Of a DNA stretch of 64,000 nt, positions 56,990 through 64,000 are shown in pieces. Positions within the stretch are counted from its first letter, which is position 1. Each line of letters starts with the position of its first letter. The stretch comes from Rhodobacteraceae bacterium HIMB11 (GTDB taxonomy: Bacteria; Pseudomonadota; Alphaproteobacteria; Rhodobacterales; Rhodobacteraceae), in assembly GCA_000472185.1 (NCBI GenBank), contig AVDB01000003.1:62001-126000 (forward strand), read 5' to 3'. The translations under genes were made by a program, and so were the position numbers. The notes beneath the pieces were generated by a model that had not been told where the DNA came from, did not search any database, and saw only the letters and a program-made list of their open reading frames with translations.

Positions 56990-57665
56990 TGTTGTGCTTG
57001 AACTCCGGGGGATTCACAAATCCTATAACCACGGCGCACCAAACGCGCTTAGCGTTCTAGAAGATGTGAACGTTACCCTACACAAGGGGCAGATCAGTGC
57101 GCTCGTCGCGCCATCTGGTGCAGGTAAATCCACATTGCTGCATATTGCGGGCCTCTTGGATACCCCCGATCAGGGTGACGTTTATTTGCACGGATCAGCG
57201 ATTGGCACAGCAGGTGATCGGCGGCGCACCGCAGCCAGACGTCAGGACATTGGATTTGTCTATCAATTCCATCATCTATTGCCCGAATTCAGCGCGTTGG
57301 AAAATATCATCCTACCGCAATTGGCAGATGGCGCGAACTCCGCTGCCGCCAAAAAACGTGCGGGCGATCTGTTGGACATGGTGGGATTGGGCGCGCGAGC
57401 GGATCATCGCCCCTCACAATTATCAGGGGGCGAACAGCAACGTGTGGCGCTGTGCCGTGCCTTGGCCAATAATCCAAGCACGTTACTTGCAGACGAACCT
57501 ACGGGAAACTTGGATGAGGCGACATCCGATCAGGTGTTTGACCTAATCCTTCACATTGCGCGGGAAACGGGCCTATGTGCATTGATTGCAACACATAATC
57601 CCAACCTGGCCGCGAAAATGGACCGAACCCTACGCCTTCAGGACCGACGTCTGCGTCAGGTATAG
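56982..57665 (+). CDS. lolD: Lipoprotein-releasing ABC transporter, ATP-binding LolD
   Basis: A 227-residue ATPase that powers lipoprotein release. Walker A is APSGAGKST near residue 44, where alanine replaces the more usual first glycine; the signature is LSGGEQQR near 147 and Walker B is LLADEPTGNLDEAT. The LolD-type QFHHLLPEFSALENI lies between them. The ATG at 56982 overlaps the permease stop by eight bases. Its 3' end overlaps the convergent glycosyltransferase gene by ten bases. Confidence 0.93.
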   Translation: MSDVVLELRGIHKSYNHGAPNALSVLEDVNVTLHKGQISALVAPSGAGKSTLLHIAGLLDTPDQGDVYLHGSAIGTAGDRRRTAARRQDIGFVYQFHHLLPEFSALENIILPQLADGANSAAAKKRAGDLLDMVGLGARADHRPSQLSGGEQQRVALCRALANNPSTLLADEPTGNLDEATSDQVFDLILHIARETGLCALIATHNPNLAAKMDRTLRLQDRRLRQV

Positions 57666-58333
57666 TATTTTTTGTAAAGTGCTTCTGGTGTTGTCCCCAA
57701 CAAATATTGAAACAGCAGCGCAAGGTTTCGAACCCCGCGGCGCAGCCATCCCTGTGTGATATATTTTTCAGCGCTGGTCGTGATCGTGATTGGCAAGGCG
57801 GTCAAGCGGCGCCCCAATTTACGGGCAAGGATTACATCCTCCATCAAAGGCGCAGTTGGGTAGTCCCCAATAGAAGCAAGTAAGTTTTTGTGTATCAATA
57901 TGCCCTGATCTCCGTAAGGCAACGCGAAAATTTTAGATCGTAGGTTTGCCCATTTCGCCACCCACCATGCAGCAAACCCAACTGCATCAAATTGCAATTT
58001 AAAATAATAGGCCTGTTCAGGATCTGATGCCGTCGGGATCAATTCCGCCCATCCTTGGGATAAACGCGAGTCTGCATGCAGAATCAAAACCCAATCGTAT
58101 TTGCAGGCGAATACACCTGCGAAAATTTGTCTCCCCCGCGATGGCTTTGTCTCCAAAAATGTCGCACCAACCTCTTTGGCCATGTTTATAGTCGCATCAT
58201 TTGACCCACCATCCACAATCACCAAATCACCGATCACGCCCGCGAATACGCCCTCCATCAAACTTTCAAGCGTTAATGGCATTACCTGTTGTGCATTCAG
58301 AGTTGGGATTACGACACTAAGTTTTTGTGACAT
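57656..58333 (-). CDS. Family 2 glycosyltransferase
   Basis: A 225-residue GT-A-fold protein of the small family 2 group with no membrane anchor. It starts LSVVIPTLNAQQVMPLTLES, has DLVIVDGGSNDATINMAKEVG near residue 37, and the metal-binding-type LILHADSRLSQGW near 84. LMEDVILARKLGRRL near 162 supplies the usual ED motif. A C-terminal basic stretch (WLRRGVRNLALLFQYLLG) may associate with the membrane. Donor and acceptor are unknown. Confidence 0.85.
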   Translation of the reverse strand: MSQKLSVVIPTLNAQQVMPLTLESLMEGVFAGVIGDLVIVDGGSNDATINMAKEVGATFLETKPSRGRQIFAGVFACKYDWVLILHADSRLSQGWAELIPTASDPEQAYYFKLQFDAVGFAAWWVAKWANLRSKIFALPYGDQGILIHKNLLASIGDYPTAPLMEDVILARKLGRRLTALPITITTSAEKYITQGWLRRGVRNLALLFQYLLGTTPEALYKKYYT

Positions 58334-58398
58334 CTCTTTCCAATCAAATGGTTGGTCCTTATATGTGATGAACCAAATAGCATAAGAATGGTAGAAAA

Positions 58399-59133
58399 AT
58401 GCAACGCAAGGTGTTTCGATTTTCTGGCACAGATGCCCGAAAGTTCCTGCAAAACCTGATCACCAACGACGTCAATCGTCTGGATACAGGTCCAGTTTAT
58501 TCCGCGCTTTTGGCACCGCAGGGAAAATTTATTGCTGATTTTTTTCTGATACCTGACGGCAACGATATCTTGATGGATGTTGATACGGACGCGGCGGCCA
58601 CCTTGATCCCACGTTTGAACATGTACAAACTGCGGGCAGAGGTCACAATTTCAGAAACCGATTTGATTGTATCCCGCGGCCTAAACGATGCACCAGAGGG
58701 CGCATTTGCAGATCCACGAGATGCCAACCTTGGATGGCGTTATTATGGCGCTAAGGATCACAATACGGATGCGGTCGATTGGGATGCATTGCGCGTTGAC
58801 CATAAAATTCCCGAAATGGGCCGTGAACTTGATGCTGAAAGCTATATCCTTGAAATGGGGTTCGAAGGATTAAATGGCGTTGATTTTAGAAAAGGCTGTT
58901 ATGTCGGCCAAGAGGTGACCGCGCGCATGAAGCACAAAACCGAGCTACGTAAGGGTTTGGTGCGATTGGTCGCTGACGCTGACATTCCTGAAAACGCTAA
59001 CGTCATTTCAAATGGTAAGGTCATTGGGCGTACACATACGAGCGCAGGGAAACGCGCACTTGCCTATGTGCGGTATGATCGTGCGGATGGTGACATCAGC
59101 GTTAACGACGTTCCTGTCACCTGGCAAAAGTAG
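58399..59133 (+). CDS. ygfZ: YgfZ/CAF17-like Fe-S cluster maintenance protein
   Basis: A 244-residue folate-binding protein related to the T-protein of glycine cleavage that supports certain Fe-S enzymes. The family signature KGCYVGQEVTARMKHKTELR is near residue 170, with the reactive cysteine. The N-terminal half (FRFSGTDARKFLQNLITNDV) forms the folate-binding barrel. It is divergent from the glycosyltransferase and followed by a hairpin shared with efp. Confidence 0.9.
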   Translation: MQRKVFRFSGTDARKFLQNLITNDVNRLDTGPVYSALLAPQGKFIADFFLIPDGNDILMDVDTDAAATLIPRLNMYKLRAEVTISETDLIVSRGLNDAPEGAFADPRDANLGWRYYGAKDHNTDAVDWDALRVDHKIPEMGRELDAESYILEMGFEGLNGVDFRKGCYVGQEVTARMKHKTELRKGLVRLVADADIPENANVISNGKVIGRTHTSAGKRALAYVRYDRADGDISVNDVPVTWQK

Positions 59134-59135
59134 AC

Positions 59136-59153
59136 GTGGGCCTTTCGGCCCAC
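59136..59153. terminator. Hairpin between ygfZ and efp
   Basis: GTGGGCC-TTTC-GGCCCAC, a perfect 7-bp stem three bases after the ygfZ stop and also downstream of the convergent efp. There is only a weak T-rich tail. Confidence 0.6.
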
Positions 59154-59164
59154 AATTATGTCGC

Positions 59165-59728
59165 CTAGGCGCGCTCTGAATAATCCATCGTTTCGGTGTT
59201 TACCACGATGTCTTCGTCCTGTGCGATAAAGGGCGGCACCATAACCTTGACACCGTTGTCCAAGATCGCTGGTTTAAAGCTATTTGCGGCCGTTTGACCT
59301 TTGACCACGGGCTCTGTTTCAACCACTTTGCATGTGACTTTTTGCGGAAGGGTCGCGTTCAGTGCTTCCTCATCATAAAATTCAACAACAATGGTCATCC
59401 CGTCCTGAAGGAATGGACGACGTTCGCCCAATAGATCAGCGGGAAGTTCGATTTGTTCATATGTTTCTGTGTCCATGAACACCAACATGCCATCAGATTC
59501 ATAAAGGAACTGTTGGTCTTTTTGCTCAAGACGAACACGCTCAACTTTATCGGCGCTGCGGAAGCGTTCATTCAGTTTGGACCCGTTGCGCAAATTGCGC
59601 AATTCAACCTGTGCAAAGGCTCCGCCTTTGCCTGGTTTTACGTGATCAACTTTCACCGCGGCCCATAGGCCACCATCATGCTCTAACACATTACCTGGAC
59701 GAATTTCGTTTCCGTTGATTTTTGGCAT
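59165..59728 (-). CDS. efp: Elongation factor P
   Basis: Relieves ribosome stalling at polyproline. The 187-residue length is standard. The N-terminal KOW-like domain carries the tip lysine K34 in [10 protein letters not shown], the residue lysylated by EpmA in some bacteria. Two OB domains follow, the second with the signature [32 protein letters not shown] precedes the ATG at 59728; an ATG at 59746 is a longer alternative. The 199-bp gap to the next gene holds the divergent promoters. Confidence 0.95.
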   Translation of the reverse strand: MPKINGNEIRPGNVLEHDGGLWAAVKVDHVKPGKGGAFAQVELRNLRNGSKLNERFRSADKVERVRLEQKDQQFLYESDGMLVFMDTETYEQIELPADLLGERRPFLQDGMTIVVEFYDEEALNATLPQKVTCKVVETEPVVKGQTAANSFKPAILDNGVKVMVPPFIAQDEDIVVNTETMDYSERA

Positions 59729-59927
59729 CCAAAGGTCCCCATTCAAACGTTGAATTTAAATCTTTTGCCCCTATATCTGGTGGACTAATAGTTGGCAAGC
59801 GCGCTTATCTGCGGACAAGGTATGCATTTTCAGCATGACAGTTATGCAAAATAAGCCTACCCGAATCGTTTTTTTTCGGGCATAAGCATCGCTACGCCAA
59901 AATGACAAGATACAAAAGGACGACGAG

Positions 59928-60248
59928 ATGGTTGATTTCGTTGATGCAACTGCATTTAACGCTGAACAAGGTAACCGCGCCCGCAAACTGTTTGCGGCAG
60001 TGGTATTGGCAGCATTGGACGATGCAATTGCGGACGATAAAAAATATGGCAATGGCCCAGACCAAATCGCGCGTTGGGCGCGATCTCGCGATGGGCGCGA
60101 AGTGTTGTCCTGTGCGGGCATTGATCCGAATGAACGGGTTGTTGCAGGACTGATGGAATTTGTGGAAAAAGGTGTACGAACATCTGTCGCGCTGTCACGC
60201 GAGGAAAGCGAACGCCGTCACGCGGCACAACAGGCCGAAGCTGCATAA
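59928..60248 (+). CDS. DUF6280-like conserved small protein
   Basis: A 106-residue, mostly helical cytosolic protein (FVDATAFNAEQGNRARKLFA, then DQIARWARSRDGREVLSCAG and GVRTSVALSREESERRHAAQ). The sequence is strongly conserved in Rhodobacterales as far as recognised, and its function is unknown. An AAAGGACGACGAG site lies just before the ATG at 59928. A C8-type CCCGAA/TTCGGG dyad with a T-rich loop at about 59858–59880 lies upstream. A strong terminator follows. Confidence 0.72.
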   Translation: MVDFVDATAFNAEQGNRARKLFAAVVLAALDDAIADDKKYGNGPDQIARWARSRDGREVLSCAGIDPNERVVAGLMEFVEKGVRTSVALSREESERRHAAQQAEAA

Positions 60249-60274
60249 GCACAAGTCACAATGGATCTAATGGG

Positions 60275-60306
60275 CGCGGGCTTTGGCTCGCGCTTTTTAT
60301 TTTTCG
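60275..60306 (+). terminator. Rho-independent terminator after the DUF6280-like gene
   Basis: GCGCGGGC-TTTG-GCTCGCGC, an 8-bp stem with one G·T pair, followed by TTTTTATTTTT. Confidence 0.88.
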
Positions 60307-60308
60307 CT

Positions 60309-60830
60309 TTAGTCTAATACCACTTTTATTTCACGCTGGACCATCTGACGTATTTGTGCGGTGATCTTTTCGCCCAGATGTCCCTTTAATTCTTCGCGAA
60401 CAATCTTGGCCACGATCTCTCGCAACGCATCCATTTCTTCGTCGTTTAAGGACTCGACATCCGTCCGCGCGATTGGTTCGTCGATGACCTGCGACACTGT
60501 TTTGTCAAACTCATCTCGCGCAGCATCCGAAACACGCTCCCAATCAAGGGTTGCTGTCACGCCCCCTGCGTAATCGCTATCATCATCGCCATCTGGTTCC
60601 CACTCATCATCAGTGCGTGCAATGATCTCTTCCAATTGGGTCACTTTGGCCTCAAGCGAATGGGACAACACCAAAGGCCGCGGTGCACGTGGCTTTGGAT
60701 CAAGTCCCACGCGCTGCGACGGTGTCAAAACCAATTTCGCGCTTTCATTTTTCGCGGGATCTTCCGACACTATACGTTTAAGCGATGACAAAAGTTCATC
60801 TGCCGCTTTTTGTTCTGTTGATCCAGACAT
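60309..60830 (-). CDS. Roseobacter conserved acidic protein with C-terminal amphipathic helix
   Basis: A 173-residue acidic protein. The N-terminus has LLSSLKRIVSED and the short motif LVLTPSQRV, followed by a region with DDEWEPDGDDDSDYAGG (about residues 95–112). The C-terminal helix is basic and regular (IVREELKGHLGEKITAQIRQ, then QREIKVVLD), resembling polar-organising or DUF2497-type C-termini. Function unknown. It lies 66 bp upstream of tolC on the same strand and could share its regulation. Confidence 0.7.
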   Translation of the reverse strand: MSGSTEQKAADELLSSLKRIVSEDPAKNESAKLVLTPSQRVGLDPKPRAPRPLVLSHSLEAKVTQLEEIIARTDDEWEPDGDDDSDYAGGVTATLDWERVSDAARDEFDKTVSQVIDEPIARTDVESLNDEEMDALREIVAKIVREELKGHLGEKITAQIRQMVQREIKVVLD

Positions 60831-60896
60831 TCAGTGATTAACCCAACTTTCCAGCATCAGGATACCTTTCAACGCAGGATTTCACAACACACAAGG

Positions 60897-62270
60897 TTAT
60901 TTCTGGCCCAATGCCTTTAAAACGCGATCCATGGCTTTGCCTTGATCACTGGTTGCTGGGGCGTTTTTGACATGGTTATAATATGCGACCGGATCATATT
61001 TTTGCACAGGTAAATTCAGATGGTCCACGGTCAATTGCCCAATTTGGGCCAATAGACGGTAGGCCGCAACCTGTTCATCAGCCAATGCCGAAATTAAGCC
61101 GGCTTTGGCGTTTAACAGGTCTTGTTCCGCATTCAACACGTCCAATGTTGTACGTGCACCCAAGGTCGCCTCTTCTTTCGTTCCGTCAAAGGCGACTTGA
61201 GAGGCGCGAATTTGTTCTTCGGTTGCCTTACGGCTGGCACGTGCCATGTCTAACAGGGCGTATGAGGTTGCTGTTGCTTGTTCAATCTGGCGCTTGCTGA
61301 CATGTAGGTTCGCAACCTGTGCTTCTTTCTGTGCTTGCGCTTTGCGGATGACAGACGGGATATTTCCACCCGTATAGATCGGACCACGGATATTGAGTGA
61401 AATCGATCCAGTCTCTGTTGCTTTGGAACTGTTTGTGCTGGCAATACCATAGGATCCACCGATCGTCGCGGTTGGTCCACTGGCTGTTTTGGCACGTGCA
61501 ATGTTCAGATCTGCGGCTTTGATCGTATGCTGAATTTGACGCATCGCTGGATGATTACGCACCGCAGTAGACTGCGCCGCTCCAACAGAAGCGGGCAGTT
61601 TCGGCAGGCCGGGCGGTGTGGATAAACCATTGGCATTCACACCAACCGCTTGCTTATATCGCGCTTTGGCTTGTTGTAGTGCACCTTTAGCGGCCTCAAG
61701 CTGCGCAAGGGATGACGCCAATCGCGCCTCTGCCAACGCCACATCGGTTTTTGTAACTTCGCCCACATCAAAACGATCTTGTGCTGCGCGCAATTCCTCT
61801 CGGATCACGCGCAAATTATTTTGACGAAGGGCAACTGTTTCAGTCTCTCGGCGCACATCCATATAGGCCTGAACAGCGTCCAACAAAACGTTTTGTTCCA
61901 CGGAGATCAACGATTGACGCGTCGCCAAAACGGTTTCTTTTGCGGCCTCGATCGCGAATTTATTTGAACCGCCGTCATAAATTGTCATTTCAGCAGACAA
62001 CGCCAAAGACCGCGACGTGCTATCCGTATTGCCGAAGTTATGCGTGATCCCAGCGCTCCAATTGAACACGGGACGCAGGGTTGCCATAGCTTGTGCAACA
62101 TCCTCATCCGCGGCACGCAAAACAGCGCGATTTTGTTCCAGTAGGCCAGAATTATTGTAGGCTTTGGTCAATGCCTGACGAAGCGTATCTGCGGAAACGG
62201 CCCCTGCCCCAACGATCAACGCGGATACCGCCAGTACAGATAACTTCATTCCAAAACGCATTCGCATCAT
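60897..62270 (-). CDS. tolC: TolC-family outer-membrane efflux channel
   Basis: A 457-residue outer-membrane channel for type I secretion and RND efflux. A signal peptide is visible (LSVLAVSALIVGAGAVSA, cleavage near residue 27). Two internally similar OEP repeats follow: the first includes YDGGSNKFAIEAAKETVLAT near residue 98 and DRFDVGEVTKTDVALAEARL near 163; the second YTGGNIPSVIRKAQAQKEAQ near 297 and EATLGARTTLDVLNAEQDLL near 365. AAGGTTTGAA precedes the ATG at 62270. It follows the isoaspartyl methyltransferase-like gene, a common pairing in this group. Confidence 0.93.
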   Translation of the reverse strand: MMRMRFGMKLSVLAVSALIVGAGAVSADTLRQALTKAYNNSGLLEQNRAVLRAADEDVAQAMATLRPVFNWSAGITHNFGNTDSTSRSLALSAEMTIYDGGSNKFAIEAAKETVLATRQSLISVEQNVLLDAVQAYMDVRRETETVALRQNNLRVIREELRAAQDRFDVGEVTKTDVALAEARLASSLAQLEAAKGALQQAKARYKQAVGVNANGLSTPPGLPKLPASVGAAQSTAVRNHPAMRQIQHTIKAADLNIARAKTASGPTATIGGSYGIASTNSSKATETGSISLNIRGPIYTGGNIPSVIRKAQAQKEAQVANLHVSKRQIEQATATSYALLDMARASRKATEEQIRASQVAFDGTKEEATLGARTTLDVLNAEQDLLNAKAGLISALADEQVAAYRLLAQIGQLTVDHLNLPVQKYDPVAYYNHVKNAPATSDQGKAMDRVLKALGQK

Positions 62271-62318
62271 TTCAAACCTTTTTCAAAATCACCTGACAGA
62301 AATGCGCCAAGCCTCTCA

Positions 62319-62972
62319 TTACAATGTAAACGCCCGATGGCGTTGAAACCCATCTAATGTTGGGGCCCCTGCATTAAACGATGCGCGCCAATCCATACGT
62401 CCGTCAAGCTTGTATCCAATTTTAACGGTCCCAAGCGCGCCTTCTGCGAAAAGACATGCGATTTTGCCACCATCTTTTAGCTGTGCCAACATCATATCGG
62501 GTACGTGTTCAACCCCGCCTTGGATCAGAATAACGTCATAGGGTCCGTGTTCTGCGGCACCCGCTGCCAACTCTCCCAAATGCGGGATAACATTGTCGGC
62601 GCCAAAATCGCCCAATGCTTCGCTAGCTTCATCGAAACGAGTCTGATCATCCTCAACCGCAACAACGGCTTCGCCCAGTTGCGATAAAACCGCAGCGGAA
62701 TATCCAAGCCCCATGCCAATATCCAAAACAAAATCGGTCGGCTGGATATCCAATGCATCCAACATTTTCGCAAATGTACGCGGATCTAGAATCGTGCGAT
62801 TGCCGCCCAAATCAATGTTATCCCCCATGTATGCCGCCTCGCGTTTATCACGCGGTACGAAATTTTCTCGCGGAACGGAAAGCATTGCTGAAATGATTGG
62901 GAATTTGGTCACGTCTGATGGGCGGATTTGCGTATCAACCATCATTGTGCGGCGGGTTGCGTAATCTGTCAT
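62319..62972 (-). CDS. Protein-L-isoaspartate O-methyltransferase family protein
   Basis: A 217-residue SAM-dependent methyltransferase of the PCMT family. It begins MTDYATRRTMMVDTQIRPSD, with VPRENFVPRD near residue 33. The SAM motif is VLDIGMGLGYSAAVLSQLGE near residue 82 and VVAVEDD follows. The usual PCMT IGTGSGY is altered to IGMGLGY, and the protein lacks some canonical N-terminal residues, so isoaspartate repair activity is likely but not certain. It lies 48 bp upstream of tolC. Confidence 0.8.
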   Translation of the reverse strand: MTDYATRRTMMVDTQIRPSDVTKFPIISAMLSVPRENFVPRDKREAAYMGDNIDLGGNRTILDPRTFAKMLDALDIQPTDFVLDIGMGLGYSAAVLSQLGEAVVAVEDDQTRFDEASEALGDFGADNVIPHLGELAAGAAEHGPYDVILIQGGVEHVPDMMLAQLKDGGKIACLFAEGALGTVKIGYKLDGRMDWRASFNAGAPTLDGFQRHRAFTL

Positions 62973-63042
62973 GTCAAACTCTCATGAAAGCGTCGTATCG
63001 CTTGCTTCTTGCCATAGATCAACGACATGGGCAATGGCAGGG

Positions 63043-64000
63043 TTACGAAGATTTTAATCGCCCTGCCGCAAATGCCGACAGGGCCAACATGAATGCAGCA
63101 ATGCTTAAACACGCACTTACGCCCCCCAATTGATAACTTATCCCCGACAAAAGCGTTCCGATTAAACGACCTGATGCATTCGCCATGTAATAGAAACCAA
63201 CATCCATCGTGACGCGCGATCCTGTACTGAATTCCAAGATAAGGTAGGAATGAAGGGACGAGTTTACCGCAAAGATCGCGCCAAACACCAATAAACCGAT
63301 CACAACAACAGTGGCGTTTAGCGCTGTCGCATCAGGACGCATGTACAAAAATACGGATAGGCAGATCGGTACAACCAGCAGCATCCAAGCCCACCGTGCG
63401 GCGTCCTGAATAAAGGCACTTGAACCGCGCGTGGTTGCGCGCAAAATTCTATGGGCATTGCCCTGCACCAACCCGTAAATGATGATCCAAATCGCCATAA
63501 ACCCACCGATCAGGAAAAAGGCATCGCGATTTCCCTCGGTGCTGCCATCCGAAAACACCGCATAAAAATAAATCGGGATCCCAACAACAAACCACACATC
63601 CCGCGCACCAAACAAAAACACACGCGCCAGCGATAGCCAATTTACATTCGCATTTTTGGATAGAACTTCTTTGAATTTTGCATCCTTACGGCCTGTGGGT
63701 AACCCCGCTGGCATGCGCAGGATCAAAACCAATAAAATGACACTCAAGAATATGGCCATCCCTTGGATCACCGCGTGAAACCCGAATGCCCCAAGCGCTA
63801 CGGCACCTACAAAAAATCCCAACCCTTTCACTGCATTCTTCGAACCCGTCAAAATAGCAACCCAGCGAAATAAACCGCCCTCAGTCTTCGGCGCCAAAAG
63901 CTTCACCGCGGACTTAGCACTCATCTTGGACAGGTCTTTGGCAACTCCTGATAAGCCTTGCGCAAACATGGCGTAGGCGACCGAGGCCCAAATCGTCCAA
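63043..64000 (-). CDS. arsJ: ArsJ-like organoarsenical MFS exporter (N-terminus outside window)
   Basis: About 318 C-terminal residues of an MFS protein are visible; the frame continues past the right edge (…WASVAYA before MFAQGLSGVAKDLSKMSAKS). The AKDLSKMSAKSAVKLLAP and WVAILTGSKNAVKGLGFFVG stretches are characteristic of ArsJ, which exports 1-arseno-3-phosphoglycerate. Nine or so membrane spans remain, ending with ISYQLGGVSACLSIAAFMLA. The usual partner, a dedicated glyceraldehyde-3-phosphate dehydrogenase, would lie upstream, beyond the window. Other MFS functions cannot be excluded. Confidence 0.8.
   Translation of the reverse strand, partial: WTIWASVAYAMFAQGLSGVAKDLSKMSAKSAVKLLAPKTEGGLFRWVAILTGSKNAVKGLGFFVGAVALGAFGFHAVIQGMAIFLSVILLVLILRMPAGLPTGRKDAKFKEVLSKNANVNWLSLARVFLFGARDVWFVVGIPIYFYAVFSDGSTEGNRDAFFLIGGFMAIWIIIYGLVQGNAHRILRATTRGSSAFIQDAARWAWMLLVVPICLSVFLYMRPDATALNATVVVIGLLVFGAIFAVNSSLHSYLILEFSTGSRVTMDVGFYYMANASGRLIGTLLSGISYQLGGVSACLSIAAFMLALSAFAAGRLKSS

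Noticed and set aside
59858-59880. CCCGAA/TTCGGG dyad before the DUF6280-like gene as a terminator
   Set aside because: The T-run lies in the loop rather than after the stem, and no gene ends just upstream on that strand.

Overview
The window looks like chromosomal DNA of a marine alphaproteobacterium of the Rhodobacteraceae (Roseobacter group). This is inferred from gene content: the pccB–pccA/mcm propionyl-CoA genes next to a PccR-type regulator, a polyhydroxybutyrate locus (phaR-phaP-phaC/phaZ), choline-to-betaine genes with betI, small families typical of the group (DUF2842, DUF6476, DUF6280), ThyX, an RpoH sigma factor and a ParE-type topoisomerase subunit. Base composition looks moderate by eye for the group; it was not computed. 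No rRNA, tRNA, CRISPR array, phage or insertion sequence was recognised.

Layout. 1–6 kb: 5' part of glutathione reductase, rpiA, a glutathione transferase overlapping sdaA, a DMT exporter and thiN. 5.7–16 kb: propionyl-CoA assimilation, with mcm, pccA, two small proteins, pccB, an MFS exporter and pccR; TTTGCAAA-type boxes lie before pccB and pccR. 16–20.3 kb: betA and betB against divergent betI. 20.3–26.5 kb: housekeeping genes (DUF2842, purA, secG, pyrG, rlmJ) followed by a DUF1330/TerB/PhnD-like run. 26.6–34.7 kb: an accessory catabolic block, with a four-gene polar amino-acid-type ABC transporter, then two glutamine-synthetase-like ligases flanking a class I amidotransferase, and an FAD oxidase. 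Both halves begin with the same palindrome. 34.7–39.5 kb: PHB storage, with several PhaR-like palindromes. 39.5–48.1 kb: Gfo/Idh oxidoreductase, rpoH, rluD, thyX, a broken surface lipoprotein gene, gloA, a frameshifted MarR gene, sdhE, an XRE regulator and an aspartate-type aminotransferase. 48–64 kb: a MATE exporter with a structured leader, parE, a wrecked phosphatase gene, serine-glyoxylate and histidinol-phosphate-type aminotransferases, lolCD, ygfZ, efp, tolC, a PCMT-family methyltransferase and, running off the right edge, an ArsJ-like exporter.

How the parts fit. Propionyl-CoA is carboxylated by PccAB and isomerised by Mcm to succinyl-CoA, probably under PccR control. The 26.6–34.7 kb block resembles a gamma-glutamyl-amine route (ligate glutamate to an amine, oxidise, hydrolyse) tied to its own uptake system; the substrate cannot be read from sequence. 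Five loci show loss of start, stop or frame (5.7, 34.7, 44, 45.6 and 52.5 kb). The 52.5 kb one is a clear pseudogene; the others could be decay or sequence error.
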